From contig LUVW01000009.1 of NCBI GenBank assembly GCA_001661515.1, positions 264,000 through 327,999 of the forward strand: a DNA stretch of 64,000 bases, written 5' to 3'. A program made the translations under genes and the position numbers. Positions 44,845 to 57,313 of this stretch are shown here, piece by piece. Below the pieces are notes generated by a model. That model saw only the letters and a list, made by a program, of their open reading frames with translations. It searched no databases and was not told the origin of the DNA. Position 1 is the stretch's first letter. The number at the start of each line of letters is the position of its first letter. Source of the DNA: Capniomyces stellatus (Eukaryota; Kickxellomycota; Harpellomycetes; Harpellales; Legeriomycetaceae).

Positions 44845-47800
44845 ATTTATATTCGCTCAATTGTTATTTATTTGTGTGTATATGCGAGTGTGTCAAGTGC
44901 AGCTAGATTAGCTGTCTTTTTATATTTTAAACTCCCTCAAGAATTGATGTACAAACAATCAATTAGTTTTGGCCCTGGTTTTGGTTTTTCTATCCAAAAA
45001 CTGGAATTCGAGCAATTATTTTACTGCAGTCTTGCTTTGGTATTCTAGGTTTTATCTTGTTTCCATAATCTTTATATTGTCATTTAGCTTAATGCAATAC
45101 CCTTTTATATACCTAGTGCAAAATTTCTGCATTTAAAAACGATCCCTCTCAGCTTTTAGCCTATACCGCTTGTTATTGTTTGAAGAAGAGCTTGACTTTT
45201 TCTTTCCTTCCTTTTAACGTTTGTTTAACCAAAAGCAAGTCGATTTAATTCATCTAAAAAAAATAACAAAAGCAAGTTAATTTGTTTTATTTCACTCGCT
45301 TCTCCAACTTTTTTTTTTACTTAATTTTTTTACTTTTTTTTTTTTGTAAAAGAGCGTTTACTGGAGCAATTTAGTTTCATATAAATCCTAAAGATCTGAT
45401 TCGGCTTGTTTACAGTGGATTTGCTCTAATGTTTTAAAGTAGTAGCTGTAAGAAAATCCATAGCATTATGGTTTATAAGGCGCAACTAGTCTTTAGAATA
45501 CATGCCATACTATAATATTATGATGCTATGTTGTGCTATGCTGTGCTATGAAACAAACTACACAACATGGCATATGACAGCTAATAACCTACCAAAATCA
45601 CTACGATGATTTGTGTTGATAGTATCCAGGTTTGTAAACATGGACAAGCAAGATAGATTTAATGCAGCTTGAAATATTTTTTTTATCAGACCAACAAATA
45701 GGCTCACTAGCTTCAACCCAATTGGGTTTCCTTTTGTAATAGCTATATCCCAAGCCATGCTATTGTTGCAACTCATACCAGTAAAATTTCCATGGCTTAA
45801 ACTGACCGACAATAAATGCCTCCAATATAGAGTTGCTATTAGTAAGTGAAAGGTGAAGCTCGATTAGTACCATGTTTGCGTGGTTGCAGCTCAACAATTA
45901 TAAGCTCACGTTTAAGACTTCAATATATAAAAAAACGCGCGTAAGAGTATCAGCCCTGTTATTGTGAAACTATGTTAACTCTACAATGGCGTCTTGGCCC
46001 GTTTGGCTGTGTTGTAAGTTTTTTTTTTCATGACCGGTACCAATCTACTTGGTATTTGTCAAGAGGACGTACCATACAAAAAATAGTATCTTCTGGATGG
46101 TTATAATACATTAAGGTCGGGCTTATCCGATTGGTATCTTCTGCGTTTACCGAGTAATTAGGCAATTGATACATTCGCAACTTTAGCTCACTTACAGCCA
46201 AATTGTAATATTGGTGAGATATCAGAAGGGTGCAATAAATTTTCTAGACTCTAATGTTTACGAGAAAACACATTTTATGTGGTATTAAACCATAAAAGCA
46301 GCTTAAGATGTTCGTTATATCAAGTCATTTTTATTTTATCGTTATCGATAGGTTTTTTATCTGTTCACATCAATTTTTTTTTTCAACTTCAAATCAAGGC
46401 TTACAAAGTTGATTACAAAGTTTGTAAGGTTTTTTTTGGGTCGACTGAAACCGAAACCAGGAGATGATGCCATATTGCTTGTGTTATACACTGTTGGCAC
46501 ATTATGGGGTTGGTCTTGGCCAATGCGACAATATATTGTGAGTATTCCGCTATGTTTTCTCACTGTAATTTTACGGCACAGCTTATTTTGGGTTGATATT
46601 ATAGCTATAGATAGCCGACGCCCATTTATTTTTGTCATCCGGGTTAATTTGCTAAATAACACTTCTATAAAAAATTCTAGAAATTTATTCTATATCAGAA
46701 ACCGGCAGCAATTGGTAAAAGCGACAATTAACCCGCATCAAGGAACATTTCACTTTTCGCTCCTCCGCTCACCTTTCACCCAAGCTCCTGATCTTTACAG
46801 TTGATTCCTCAATTTATTTGTAATAAAGTAGTCATACCAACATGTGAAAGGTATATTAAGACCTTTTTTCCTCTCCCCCAACCCCAAAATAAAGTAAAAG
46901 AAAGCAAACTGTTTAGGATTCATATAGGCGAATTACGCATTTGGATACTTGTCGACTAGGGTTTGTGGTATTAGCCAAGTAGCCATAACACAAAGTAGAA
47001 GGGTGATTTGTGGTTAATAACTTTTTCTTTTGCTCATGGTAGAAAAGCAAAATCTAAAAAAAAATAAGCAAGTCAATGCCAGTAATAGTAATAATGAAAT
47101 AGGCAGGTGGGTTTGGTAAGCTGTTGGCTGGAGAACATTTCCCAAGTTCAAAACTTTTTCACAGTGTAATCACCAACAATGATGACAACCAACATAACTC
47201 GAAATTATGATGCAATTTCTCCTGTATAAATACACTCTGAAGGATTTCAAAGTGCAAAAAAATAGCATCGGCGACTTGTCTGATTTAGCAGTTTGGGGAT
47301 CTTGTATGATCAGAAGGAAGGAATGATTTTGTTGCCACTTTCAAAATTTATTGTTATTGTTTCATTTCCAATTTTGTAATTTACCAACTCGACTGTGTTA
47401 TTCTGTCAATAAACCCTAAACAGCAGTTTATATAATATCACTTTTTTTATTAAATAAACTGTGCTAAAAGAATGGTAAATTAAAGGGATTTTTTTACAAA
47501 GCAATACAAGGCAATACAAAGTAAGGACAAATAAAAGAAAATGGAGAGTAATTTGACCCAATCTGTTGTATAACGTAAAAGTAAAGTGTTGATGTGTTTT
47601 TGAAAACGGCAATATTGGTGTTACTGGTAAAATTGATTCAGTTTAATGTTTATTGCTAAAATTTCCATTGGATTTAATGTTTATTCAATTAATTTTGGAG
47701 TTATGCAAGTGCGCCTTTTGCTATTATTTTATGCATGATAGGTTATTTGGCCAGCAAGTATCTTACTCGAGATGAAAAAGTTTATTTTTAAACTGTTTCT

Positions 47801-48959
47801 AAGTTTAAACATTTTAGTAATAGTCAAATAGCCTATAAATCGTTGAATTATACGTGTTAATTCCCAAAATGAAAGGGGTTTCACGTAATTGTTATTAATC
47901 AAATGTGCAAATAATAAAATTGAACCAAATTCCTTCAACTTAAATGGCTGATAGATTGACTTTTTTTGCTAATGAGAAAATGTGCCAGATTGGTGATTAG
48001 GTTTATGGTTGAGGTAAAGGCAAAAAGTCATTTTGGCTTTATATTCACAGCAAGCAAGATTTGAAGAAAATAATTTTAAAATCGTCGCCATTAAGAGTTG
48101 TCAAAGGGAATTGCTAAGGAAAAAAAAGGAATCAAGGTTTTATTTATACAAGATAATTTGGGTTACCAATTATTAGCATGTTTTAATAATACAAGAGCTT
48201 TTATGTATTTACATTAAGTAATTATATTCGACTATTACAGTTTCTGGCTATAATTGGTTGTTTAGTTGTGTTTTAAAGTTGTATTTATACGATGGTCATC
48301 ACTAATTAACGATAAAAATTAATGGCTTTTAACAGAATGATTAAATGAGGAAGGGAGAATAGGTTCGATTAAATAATGTCGCCAGAATTGGGGGAGGGGA
48401 AATCGAAATTTCTTGATTTATATTTCAAAAAGCTTTAAATAGTTCCTTGAACCAACAAAGTACTAGGTGGGTTTATATAAAATACCAATAAAAGCAAAGA
48501 ATTAATTGGCAAGTTGGCCTGGTCAAATAAAAGGTATTGAGAAGATTATGTTGTAGCTTTAATGCTTTATTTTTTTAAATTGAAGTTTAGTTGTAGCACT
48601 ATAATTTTTCTGTCCTTTTTCACTTCCACTTTTGTAATAAAACCAAGATTTAAACGTAATAAGTAACAAGAGGGAAAAAAAAAGGAGAAAAATCACAAAA
48701 TCGATATTCTTAAGTAGACTTGAAGTTTTGTGACCAAATTGACCAAAATATATTTAAGAGATAGTTTATCCCCGATAAAAAGTTGAAGACAATTACATTG
48801 AATGGCATAAAGATTCATTTCAACTTTGTTCATTTATATTAACACCTAATAGATACATAGCTAACTCATACTCATAAACAAGAAACCAAACCATTTATAT
48901 CAATTAAGGTTCTAAAGTCTAATTATTTAGCATAGTTCTGTCTTGAGGTAAAAAGTAAG
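44845..48959. other. Largest gene-poor region; possible unresolved small gene near 46 kb
   Basis: AT-rich 4.1 kb between divergent genes. The only hint of a gene is on the plus strand: an ATG at 45988 followed by nine codons and a GTAAGT donor, then an open stretch 46352-46537 preceded by TAG and followed by GTGAGT. That stretch encodes a basic segment then a hydrophobic one (KPKPGDDAILLVLYTVGTLW). The two pieces do not join in phase directly, so any gene would need another exon. An 84-codon minus frame (45558-45812) is unsupported. The rest holds A/T runs and a short TATGCTGTGC-like repeat near 45525-45550. Confidence 0.35.
46352..46537 (+). other. Candidate coding exon, small membrane protein
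   Basis: Sixty-two open codons bounded by GATAG on the left and GTGAGT on the right. The encoded peptide has a Lys/Arg-rich start, then one plausible membrane span (AILLVLYTVGTLWGWSW). This would suit a small organelle membrane subunit, but I recognise no family and cannot place the flanking exons. Confidence 0.2.
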
Positions 48960-51152
48960 ATGAATGACTATGCTAAAGTAAATGGAGAGGAACAAGCATT
49001 TTCATTTCGAAATAGGGATGGCAGGAGATTTATGTTTGATTATAACGAAGTCTTAGATCCAACACGACCTTTACCCATATCTAAAGATAGCAATAGCAAG
49101 GAAAGAGGCACAGATAGGGGCAAAGAGAGAAAGTTCTCAAATTTGATTGTTACTAAAGGCGATAGCATGCTAAAAAGCGGCAGAGGAAACACCAACAAAG
49201 TTCACAACATAGATGTTATTTCTAGCATAGACCAGACCTTGTATAATTTTGGGGCTCGGTATGGAATGAGAGATGAATACGTTGGTATGATAGACAATAG
49301 CTACGGGATTGTTGATAAGCCAAAGCTGAAGGACCCTCGTGAGAGAGAATTTAGCACAGAGGTAGAATCCAAGTTTTCAGGTATATTTATTGACGAACTT
49401 GAAAGAAAAATGTCGAATGACTTGCACAGGGATATTTACCTGGGAGGCACTGGTGCGTATGAGGGCGGGCCGAGCACAACTTTGTCGGTTTGTTCTACAT
49501 ACAGCAATAGTAGTGAGGGGTCAGACACTTTGGAAAGCAGTGACTCGAATGCGATTGTGCCAAAGTACACAGGGGATGGTGGTACGATTGCAAAAAAGGA
49601 GTCTATTCTAAAACTAAGGATTACAACGGAGGGGACACAAGAGAGTATGTATAAACAGACGGCAGTGTCAAGACATAAGGAAATAGCAAGGGTCAGGTTT
49701 GTGAAGCCGCGTGGGATAGTGTACTATGACCCTGAGGAGCCTGGGCTTAGCGAGGCAGAGTTACTGGAGTTTGGAACAGAAAGCGAATCTAGGCGGTTTG
49801 GGTTTAAGACACTGTTGAGTTATAACTGGATAAACAAGAAGGATACGTTGGATCTGAACGTGCAGAGAAAGCTGAAGGAACAGGTTCGGATGTATGAAAA
49901 GTCGTGTGTTGAGTACGGGGAGCCAAAGATAGCTTCGGTTGTTCAGACGATCAAAGATTTTATCAAGAATAAAGAGTCGTTGACATCGCTGAAGCTGACG
50001 GGAACAAAAGGGGTGTGTAAGAGTGTGAGGAGTTTATCCGAACTGCTGGAAAGCTCCCGAGACCTGATGACACTGGAGATGGATAACTGTGGGCTGGATG
50101 ACGACGCAATCAAAGTGATCTCGTATAGCCTGATGCAGAGCAACAGTCTAGAGGTGATAAACTTTTCCAACAATCCAGCGATATCCGACGAGGGACTCAA
50201 GTATCTAAGCATGTCGGTATTCAAGCTGCCAAGGCTGTTTAAGCTGAACCTGTCGGGAATCCCGATAAAGAACGAGGGGTCAAAGTGGTTAGCAAAGGGA
50301 ATATCCCTGATTTCGGGTCCAAAAAAGGGAAACAACGGAACCTCGTTGCTGCTAGACAACTGCTCTCTGAGCTACCAGGTGCTTGAAAGGATCCTTGACT
50401 CCATTAAAAGGTCAAATCTGGCCAGGCTATACCTGAGAAAAAACAATCTTGGGAAGCAGCACGGGTCAACTTTCCGCAAATTCTTCAGTTCGTCCCACCG
50501 CCAAGGAATTGAATACCAGCAGACTGAGGTTCAATCTCCGTTCAGCCAAAACGAATCAAGCATGGCTTCTGCCTCCGTGTTTATGGGCCTCAAGCTTATC
50601 GACCTATCGCACAACGACCTGAACTCTGAAATACCCGAAATCTTCTGTGGCCTCGAGTCAAACTCCAGCCTAGAAACACTGGTTTTAAAACATACTTGTA
50701 TTACTCCCAGATGCTTGGAGCATATAGCCCAAAGCCTGCTCAAAAACTCAACTCTGCAAACCCTGGATCTCGGCAAAAACGTCGCTATTGGAAACCCCAA
50801 ATCCTCTGCAATCAAGCTCCTTAGGTACTGGATCTCCAACAACCGTTCCCTCAAAAGACTCGTCTTGGAGGGCTGCGAACTTAACAACGATTTTGCGTCT
50901 GCTATAGCCGAGTCTATCAGGAACCAAAAGTCTCTGGAATCTGTTGATTTGCTGAACAATCCCCGCATCAACAGAACTGGCATTGAGTCCTTTGTAAACA
51001 CTGCCAAGTACAACCCCTCCTTTCTCAACCTTAAAGTAACCATTTCTTCCAGCGACTCTTTGAGTAACGAGCTAGAGAAGAAGGTCTCAGAGTACTGCTC
51101 TAGGAACTGCAGAGAACAATCCAAGTTAAAGAATTTAGACTCTTTCAACTAA
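48960..51152 (+). CDS. PPP1R37-like leucine-rich-repeat protein with PP1-docking motif
   Basis: A single-exon 730-residue protein. The N-terminal 230 residues are polar with no domain. ARVRFVKP at about 243-250 contains RVRF (residues 244-247), an exact RVxF protein phosphatase 1 docking motif. It is followed by MYEKSCVEYGEPKIASVVQT, resembling the segment after KRVTF in human PPP1R37. From about residue 333 to 700 there are ribonuclease-inhibitor-type leucine-rich repeats, such as SLEVINFSNNPAISDEGLKY, LKLIDLSHNDLNSEIPE and TLQTLDLGKNVAIGN. PPP1R37-type proteins bind and restrain PP1; the role here is inference. A Ser/Gln-rich insert splits the array near residues 508-530. The start is the first Met after an A-rich leader. 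Confidence 0.75.
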   Translation: MNDYAKVNGEEQAFSFRNRDGRRFMFDYNEVLDPTRPLPISKDSNSKERGTDRGKERKFSNLIVTKGDSMLKSGRGNTNKVHNIDVISSIDQTLYNFGARYGMRDEYVGMIDNSYGIVDKPKLKDPREREFSTEVESKFSGIFIDELERKMSNDLHRDIYLGGTGAYEGGPSTTLSVCSTYSNSSEGSDTLESSDSNAIVPKYTGDGGTIAKKESILKLRITTEGTQESMYKQTAVSRHKEIARVRFVKPRGIVYYDPEEPGLSEAELLEFGTESESRRFGFKTLLSYNWINKKDTLDLNVQRKLKEQVRMYEKSCVEYGEPKIASVVQTIKDFIKNKESLTSLKLTGTKGVCKSVRSLSELLESSRDLMTLEMDNCGLDDDAIKVISYSLMQSNSLEVINFSNNPAISDEGLKYLSMSVFKLPRLFKLNLSGIPIKNEGSKWLAKGISLISGPKKGNNGTSLLLDNCSLSYQVLERILDSIKRSNLARLYLRKNNLGKQHGSTFRKFFSSSHRQGIEYQQTEVQSPFSQNESSMASASVFMGLKLIDLSHNDLNSEIPEIFCGLESNSSLETLVLKHTCITPRCLEHIAQSLLKNSTLQTLDLGKNVAIGNPKSSAIKLLRYWISNNRSLKRLVLEGCELNNDFASAIAESIRNQKSLESVDLLNNPRINRTGIESFVNTAKYNPSFLNLKVTISSSDSLSNELEKKVSEYCSRNCREQSKLKNLDSFN

Positions 51153-52604
51153 TGTTGTCTCTCTTCCTCCCCCCCCCCTCTATGACTAACATTGTTATTG
51201 CAAATGTGCCTTTGTTACACTGACAATCTCTTTTCCTATATCTCCAAATCATGTCAGTTTCATCTGCTTTAACAATACACCTTGTAATTTATCATACTTT
51301 TTTATTTTTAATTTTTTTTTATCTCCCCTTATTTCTTCCACATAGAACATAATTAAACAACAATAAATTTAGACTTTGCATTAGAAACCAAGTTGTATTC
51401 CCTTTACCACTCTGGCTATTTCCCAACCCTGCGTCCGCAATAACGTCTTTGACTCATATTGTTAAACTGGGATGGCTTGATTTCAGTGTTTCAAACTGGT
51501 TTTTTTATATTTTATCTCCGGGTAAATTTGGCCCGTATGGTTGAATGGTTCCAACCATCTAACTATATACCCTACCTTTTTACACTCCAGTACCTTTTTT
51601 TTTACATTGTGTTTTCCCAGCGTAAATACAACGTAGAAAAGGCCTGAGAATATAAATTTCACTAAACTTACAATTTTGTCACTATTTTTTTCTTCTTTTC
51701 TAAATAGCTTATAGGCGGATGGTGTGAGTATTTGATTGAACAGGTTCAAGTTGATCAGCCCATTTACTCAAAAACAGTGCATTTGATAATAATAGTTTGG
51801 TGTTTCATTGCTAGTGATGATAACTCGGTTGTAAGATTGTAAGTTTGGAATGGGATTCGGCGAGTTTATTAGTGAATAAAGCAGTGAAAACCTTTGTAAA
51901 CGGATTTCGATTAAATAACGAATCAGTTTCAGTTAAAAACTTTTGATGAATTTTTTTTTAATTTTTATTTAGTCACTTTTCTTCGTTTTTTTATTCATTG
52001 GAGTTTAAAGTAGTTAGTCATTTGAGCTAAATAACCAATTAATGTTAATATCAAACTTGAACTCGGGTGGAACAAACCAGGAGTAAAACATATATCATTT
52101 TAGCTCTATCAAGATGGCGAACCAATTTTACTTATTAAATTCTGGTTGATTTTGATATTGGTTTTTGTTTTCACCTTTAATTTTATTGCTTTTTTTTCAC
52201 TTTTGACTCGATATTATTATTATTTTTGTGGTTAAAAAAGGTTAAAATTCAAAATTAAAAAAAAAATAGAATTAAAATTAAATTCTCGATTTTTGAAAAA
52301 AAAGAGAAACTTCATAATAACGAAAATCTGAACGTTTCAGCTTTGACAAAAATATTCAAAGAAATCTCACAAAAGTATAAATGGAAGGTGTGTTTTAACC
52401 AACCTTTGTAATAAAAAAGATTAGAAAAACAGTGCTTTTTTTATCGTTAGCAACTCTTGGAATAAAAGTCCAAGTTTAAGCCAAAGCAGGAGCTATAATA
52501 GCAAGAATAAATATAATATACAATTTATATATATAAACGCAGCAGAATAAAAGGCAGATACCACACTTTACACCAGACAGATTCTAAAACAGAAAAAAAA
52601 AAGT
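51153..52604. other. Intergenic region, LRR 3' end / oxidoreductase promoter
   Basis: AT-rich spacer of 1.45 kb. A C run follows the LRR stop (51171-51178), and AATAAA-type signals are near 51362. Short frames at 51459-51647 (+) and 51483-51749 (-) overlap each other and have no recognisable family. Confidence 0.5.
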
Positions 52605-54343
52605 ATGTTCGACAAAGACCCAGGACTTCCAAGATTAAATCCCACCAGACCTATCTGGCTTGACGAAAACCCACTGAAAAACTACAAGTCTTCAGAACAG
52701 ATCCCCGAGTTCTCGGATATCGTTATTATCGGCTCAGGATTTTCTGGCGCCTCCACAGCGTACCACCTTCTGGTCGACCCTAGAACACAAATCAATCGCA
52801 GCAATGATACCAAGAATAGCCCAAAGACAGTTACCATGCTGGAGGCAAGGGAGGCTTGTGGTGGAGCTACTGGCCGTAACGGAGGACATTTGATTCCCGC
52901 AAACTACCGTGACTTTATTGAAGACACCAAAGTGTATAATGATAGCGCAAAGAAAGCCGCTGCAGTTCGGTTATTCGAACAGATTGGCTCAATGGAAGTG
53001 AAGAGCGTAATAGAAAAGGCTAATGTTGAGTGTGAGTTCAGATTCAAGGGGAACCTCCAGGTTTACAAAAACAAAGAGGACTTTGACGATGCCTTGGAAA
53101 ATCTGAAACAAGCAAGAAGCTGGGGCATCGGTGGACAGCAGGTCTACTCTGCTGAAGAGTTGGTAAAGGTACTAACAATGACGATTTACTTTACCTTTGT
53201 TTGATTACTCCATTTAAGTGAGAGAGAGAGGGGGTAGTAGCAGAGACTGTAATAATAATCTTAATGTTTTTATAATCGGGTTCTTAGGAGTTTGGACCAA
53301 ACGAAAATGTGGGTGGAATTAAAGTACCTGGGGGACAGATCTTTCCTGCAAAGTTCATCTGGTATCTGCTGTCTAAGGCGCTTGATAATGGGCTCAATTT
53401 CTACACTAACACGCCAGTCACCAAGGTAGAGCTGGCAACGCAATCAGAAATCGCAAATCTCAAGCTGAGAGGTACCAAGCCATTGGATTCTAACAGCGTT
53501 TGGAGGGTCTCCACAGGAAATAGCGGCTGTATTTATACATACAATGTTGTTCACGCAACAAACGCCTATGTGTCGCATCTTGTCCACGATCTGCGCACCC
53601 ATATTTTCCCTGTTAGAGCGCAAGTAATCTCGCCTGCGCCCGAAAGCTGCACCAACCTCTGGCCATACGGGCTAAGCCTGCGTCATGGTCTGGAATACGC
53701 TATGCAGCGAGATTACCCAAATGGACGACTAGTATTAGGAGGCCGTCGCACATCTTCAAAGACACTTGAGGTTGATACAGCTGATGATGCAGAGCTCAAC
53801 CAAAACCTCTGTCGCGACCTGCGCGATGACATGAAACGCCCCGAGTTTGGGAATCTTGGTAACAACCCAGAGTCCGAGTTCGACGTTAGAGAGTGGACCG
53901 GTATCATGGGCTTTTCAGACGACAGTCTCCCTTACATAGGCAAGCTTCTTACCCGTGAGGGAAGTCCTGTTGATGGCCAATACGTACTGGTTGGCTACAC
54001 TGGACACGGAATGCCCCGCTGCTTCCGTTGCGGCCGTGAGATTGCACGACTAATTTCCGAATCGTATCTCACATCAGACGAGGTCAAGGCAAAATCAAGC
54101 TCATCACTCAACGCCAACCCTTCAGACATCAACCACTTGAAAGGGCTTGCTGGGTTCTCGGCACAAAATGGCCCAAATGTCATTGACTCGAGTGCGTGGT
54201 TGCCAATAGGCAGATATAATATTGATACATGGGACTATCCGCTGCCCGAAACAATGGCAATCACTCCCAAGAGAATGAAAACAATTAATACCCGTGGTTG
54301 GGATAACAGAACACTGATACCAACCATCAACTCAAAACTGTAA
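52605..54343 (+). CDS. DAO-family FAD-dependent oxidoreductase
   Basis: Two exons, 52605-53168 and 53288-54343, with a 119-bp phase-0 intron (GTACTA...TAG); the product is 539 residues. Residues 38-52 (VIIGSGFSGASTAYH) form the GxGxxG dinucleotide-binding Rossmann motif. ACGGATGRNGGHLIPA at about 84-99 is the typical DAO-family flavin loop. VGGIKVPGGQIFPAKFIWYL begins the substrate domain, and the second FAD-binding segment near the end reads EWTGIMGFSDDSLPYIG followed by YTGHGMPRCFRCGREIARLI. This pattern matches fungal relatives of PuuB/OrdL-type amine oxidases. The substrate cannot be told from sequence. No targeting signal or membrane segment is evident. The start is the first Met, close after an A-rich leader. 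Confidence 0.85.
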
Positions 54344-54781
54344 TCAATCTGCAGTACCTTTGTTACCTTGCTCATTTCAACTGCCTTATAACTGGACCAG
54401 GCTTATATCGGTTTAATTTGATTTAGTCGATTTGATTTAGCTTAGCTTGGTTTAGTTTGTTGGTGTTCCACATTTATATATAAATAGTAAATTGTAAACC
54501 AAATTACATAGTATCTTATCACTCATTCCTAAAAACAATAATCAAGACATCTCAAATACATCATTCCCGCCAAAGAGTAGTTTTGTAGCTTGTATACAAA
54601 CAATTTAGAAATAGTAGTGGAAAAACAAAAAGATCAAATCGTTATAAATAATAGTCTATTCAAATTTAAAAATCATAAACCCAGAAATGGATTGGGAAAA
54701 AAACAAACTTGTTGTATAACATATTTGAACAGACTTTATTATTAAACAAAAAGAATAAAATCATTTTTAGAGTTAAAAAAA
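54344..54781. other. Convergent 3' region, oxidoreductase / uL6
   Basis: AT-rich spacer of 438 bp. TTTATT at 54736-54741 gives an AATAAA on the minus strand about 40 bp after the uL6 stop. A short TTTGATTTAG/TTAGTTTG repeat lies at 54415-54462. No gene. Confidence 0.6.
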
Positions 54782-55656
54782 TTATTCATCCTTAACAACA
54801 GTGCTCTTTTCAGAAACGTAGATACCGTCAAGGAACTTACGGATATCCTTATTACGGACAAGAGTAGCTTGACAGATGCTTGCAGCTATTGGTTTAGTTG
54901 TAAAAGTGATTTAAGAATAATTGTTAATGACAGAAAACCCAATCAAATTTCAAAAAGCATTATTTTAAAATGTTGGAGTAGCTTTAATACAATAGAGAAG
55001 AAGAAAAAAGAAAGTAACTTACCAGATTGTGAGACGTTTTCGATGCTGTTTCCAATCAATACAAGTTCGTCCTTGACGTTAGCGGATTGAGTAATAGTTA
55101 CACCTTCCAAAAGGTCAACGCGTCTGACGAATTTCTCTCCAACGAAATTTCTGATTTCAACACCATCTTTATTGTCATTGATAACAACGTTAATGGGGAA
55201 ATGCGCATATACCATACGCATCTTGTATTCGTAACCCTTGGTAACACCAGTGATCATGTTGCTAATGTGGGTGCAGACAGTACGGATGCAAGCAAGGTGC
55301 TTACGTCCTCCGTGCCATACAACAACGCGAAGCTTGTTCTTTCCGGTAAAAACAATTTCCATATTGATGTTTCTAAGATCACGGCTCAAGACTCCTCTTG
55401 GTCCAGTAACCTTGACTTGGCGGGCCTTACATGTGACAGTAACTAGAAGAAAAAAAAAATAAAGCAACGGTTAGAGGAATCGGTAAAGATAATTAGCTTT
55501 AGTTCAAACTCAATACGATTAAATCTTGTTTAGCCTGATTACACTAGTGTAAAAGCTATGGCGGCTGTATATCATCCCATTTAATACTAAATCCAGTTCC
55601 AAATACTTACCACCTGCTGGGATGGTGACGGTATCTTCTTTATAAATGTTCCTCAT
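54782..55656 (-). CDS. RPL9: 60S ribosomal protein uL6 (RPL9)
   Basis: Three exons: 55611-55656, 55023-55442 and 54782-54885. Both introns (168 and 137 bp; GTAAGT...TAG) interrupt after the first base of a codon, and the product is 189 residues, the usual length. The N-terminus [15 protein letters not shown] is the standard opening; [39 protein letters not shown] and [20 protein letters not shown] are family signatures; the end is [15 protein letters not shown]. The protein lies near the sarcin-ricin loop and P-stalk base of the large subunit. Exon 1 encodes only 15 residues; the start is fixed by conservation. Confidence 0.97.
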
Positions 55657-57313
55657 AGCAACTATACCTCACTATTTAAATATATCGACTATAGTTAGTT
55701 GAGTCGTCTCTGATACTTTTGCTATTCATTTTTTGTGAGTTAAAGTATATGTTTTTCGAATCCGAATCCGTAAAATATATATTTTTAAGCGAGCTTATTT
55801 TTAAATTGATTCCTTCAAATACGCTGCACGTTGTGGATTCGAATAGTAATATACAATCCGGCTCTAATCAGTAGTTGTATTTAATCACTTGTATATGAAT
55901 ATATCACTTACGCTTTTTTGGATATATTGGTTATCGAGATAAAAGGGTGAATCAAACGTCCTTGATTATACTGTATTTTGTTTCTATCTTTTCGATTTTT
56001 TCTCAATTTAAATTTAATTTTAGTTCTAAATTTTATGATCATTTAAAAAATATTTAAAACTATCGATTTTTTTTTTAATAAAATGCTTTAGATATAAATT
56101 TTTTTCTTTATGAATGAAAGACTTTTAGCTCATATACCATTCGCTTGATGATTTTGATTGGTAATTTTTTGGGTTATTTACTTTATTTAAAATTTTTAAG
56201 AATTATCAAACCCTTTGTTACTATTGGCCATTCTATTTTATTTGAACTATTTTTGCCATTTCTATTTGCAAAATCTCGAGTTATCATGCCAAATAAATAG
56301 GAATATCATATTCTTAAATGATTTAGTTATTGGCCAAAGCCATAGACTACTCTGCGAGTTTGTTTACTCAACTCCTCGATAATTTAGGAATGATGTAAGA
56401 GAAGAAGCGGGGGATTTGCGAGAGGATGTTTAACATTGTCTTTAGATGCTTCTGTTCTAATGCTGCTAACGTCAATTTCAAACCAAATGTCTATTTGAAG
56501 AGCTTTATGATGCAAAATCAGTCGTTTAATCAAAAATACCTCCAACGCGAAATTTACACTATCATTGCGTTACAGATGCGAAAATACTAATAAATGAAGG
56601 CAGAATGGCATGCTCACAGCCTAACCCACCCAAATACAAACCCAATTCATTAAACAAAAGAAGCCAGACGTTTTACAATAAAATGAGATTGACCAAACGC
56701 CTTGCAATAAAGAGAAAGAAGCTAAACAAAGTTTGGTGCGCTGATTTTGGATCTATAAGTAAGATGAAGGCATGGTTGCTGCTTTTCTCCAATAAGAGAT
56801 ATATCATGAAAGTAGCTATACAACATCTGTGTCCCAAACAGGCTATTCTAGGCATCAATATAACCAATAATAATAATAATAAAAACATAGCGCAAACCAA
56901 ACATATCTGGTGATTTCAATTTGCTCTACCACCAAGCCAAACATCTGCCTTTCAACTCTGCAACTGGTCATACCAGCTTAAGAGTTTGTAAACAATTAAC
57001 AGGCCATGTTGGCTGTATAGGAGTACTGGGGTTTGGCGGACTAGGCGCTACTAGTTTGAACTAGTTATGAATATGCAATGCTGTTGCATTAGCTAGAATA
57101 CCGATAATCCCCGATACCAAAGACATGGGGGAAAAAATGTAAAAAAAAGTAGAGGGAAAAAAAGAGGGAAAAAAAGAAGAGGGAAAAAAAGAGAGAGATA
57201 CATAACAGTACCAACATTGTATATTGAGTGTATACATCATACTTTTATTTTCAAGTCAAAGTTAATGAATTAATTAATAGAAGAGGTTAAGCTAATTAAA
57301 ATAAAATGTCGAG
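55657..57313. other. Intergenic region, uL6 promoter / ESSS 3' end
   Basis: 1.66 kb. The left part (55657-56330) is very AT-rich. The part at 56400-57060 is less AT-rich and has consecutive plus-strand open frames: 56428-56592 (54 codons from ATG) and 56605-56913 (102 codons), the second ending in an Asn tract from an AAT microsatellite. They are in different frames, have no splice context and match nothing I recognise, so no gene is called. GGGAAAAAAAGA repeats lie at 57127-57196. Confidence 0.45.
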
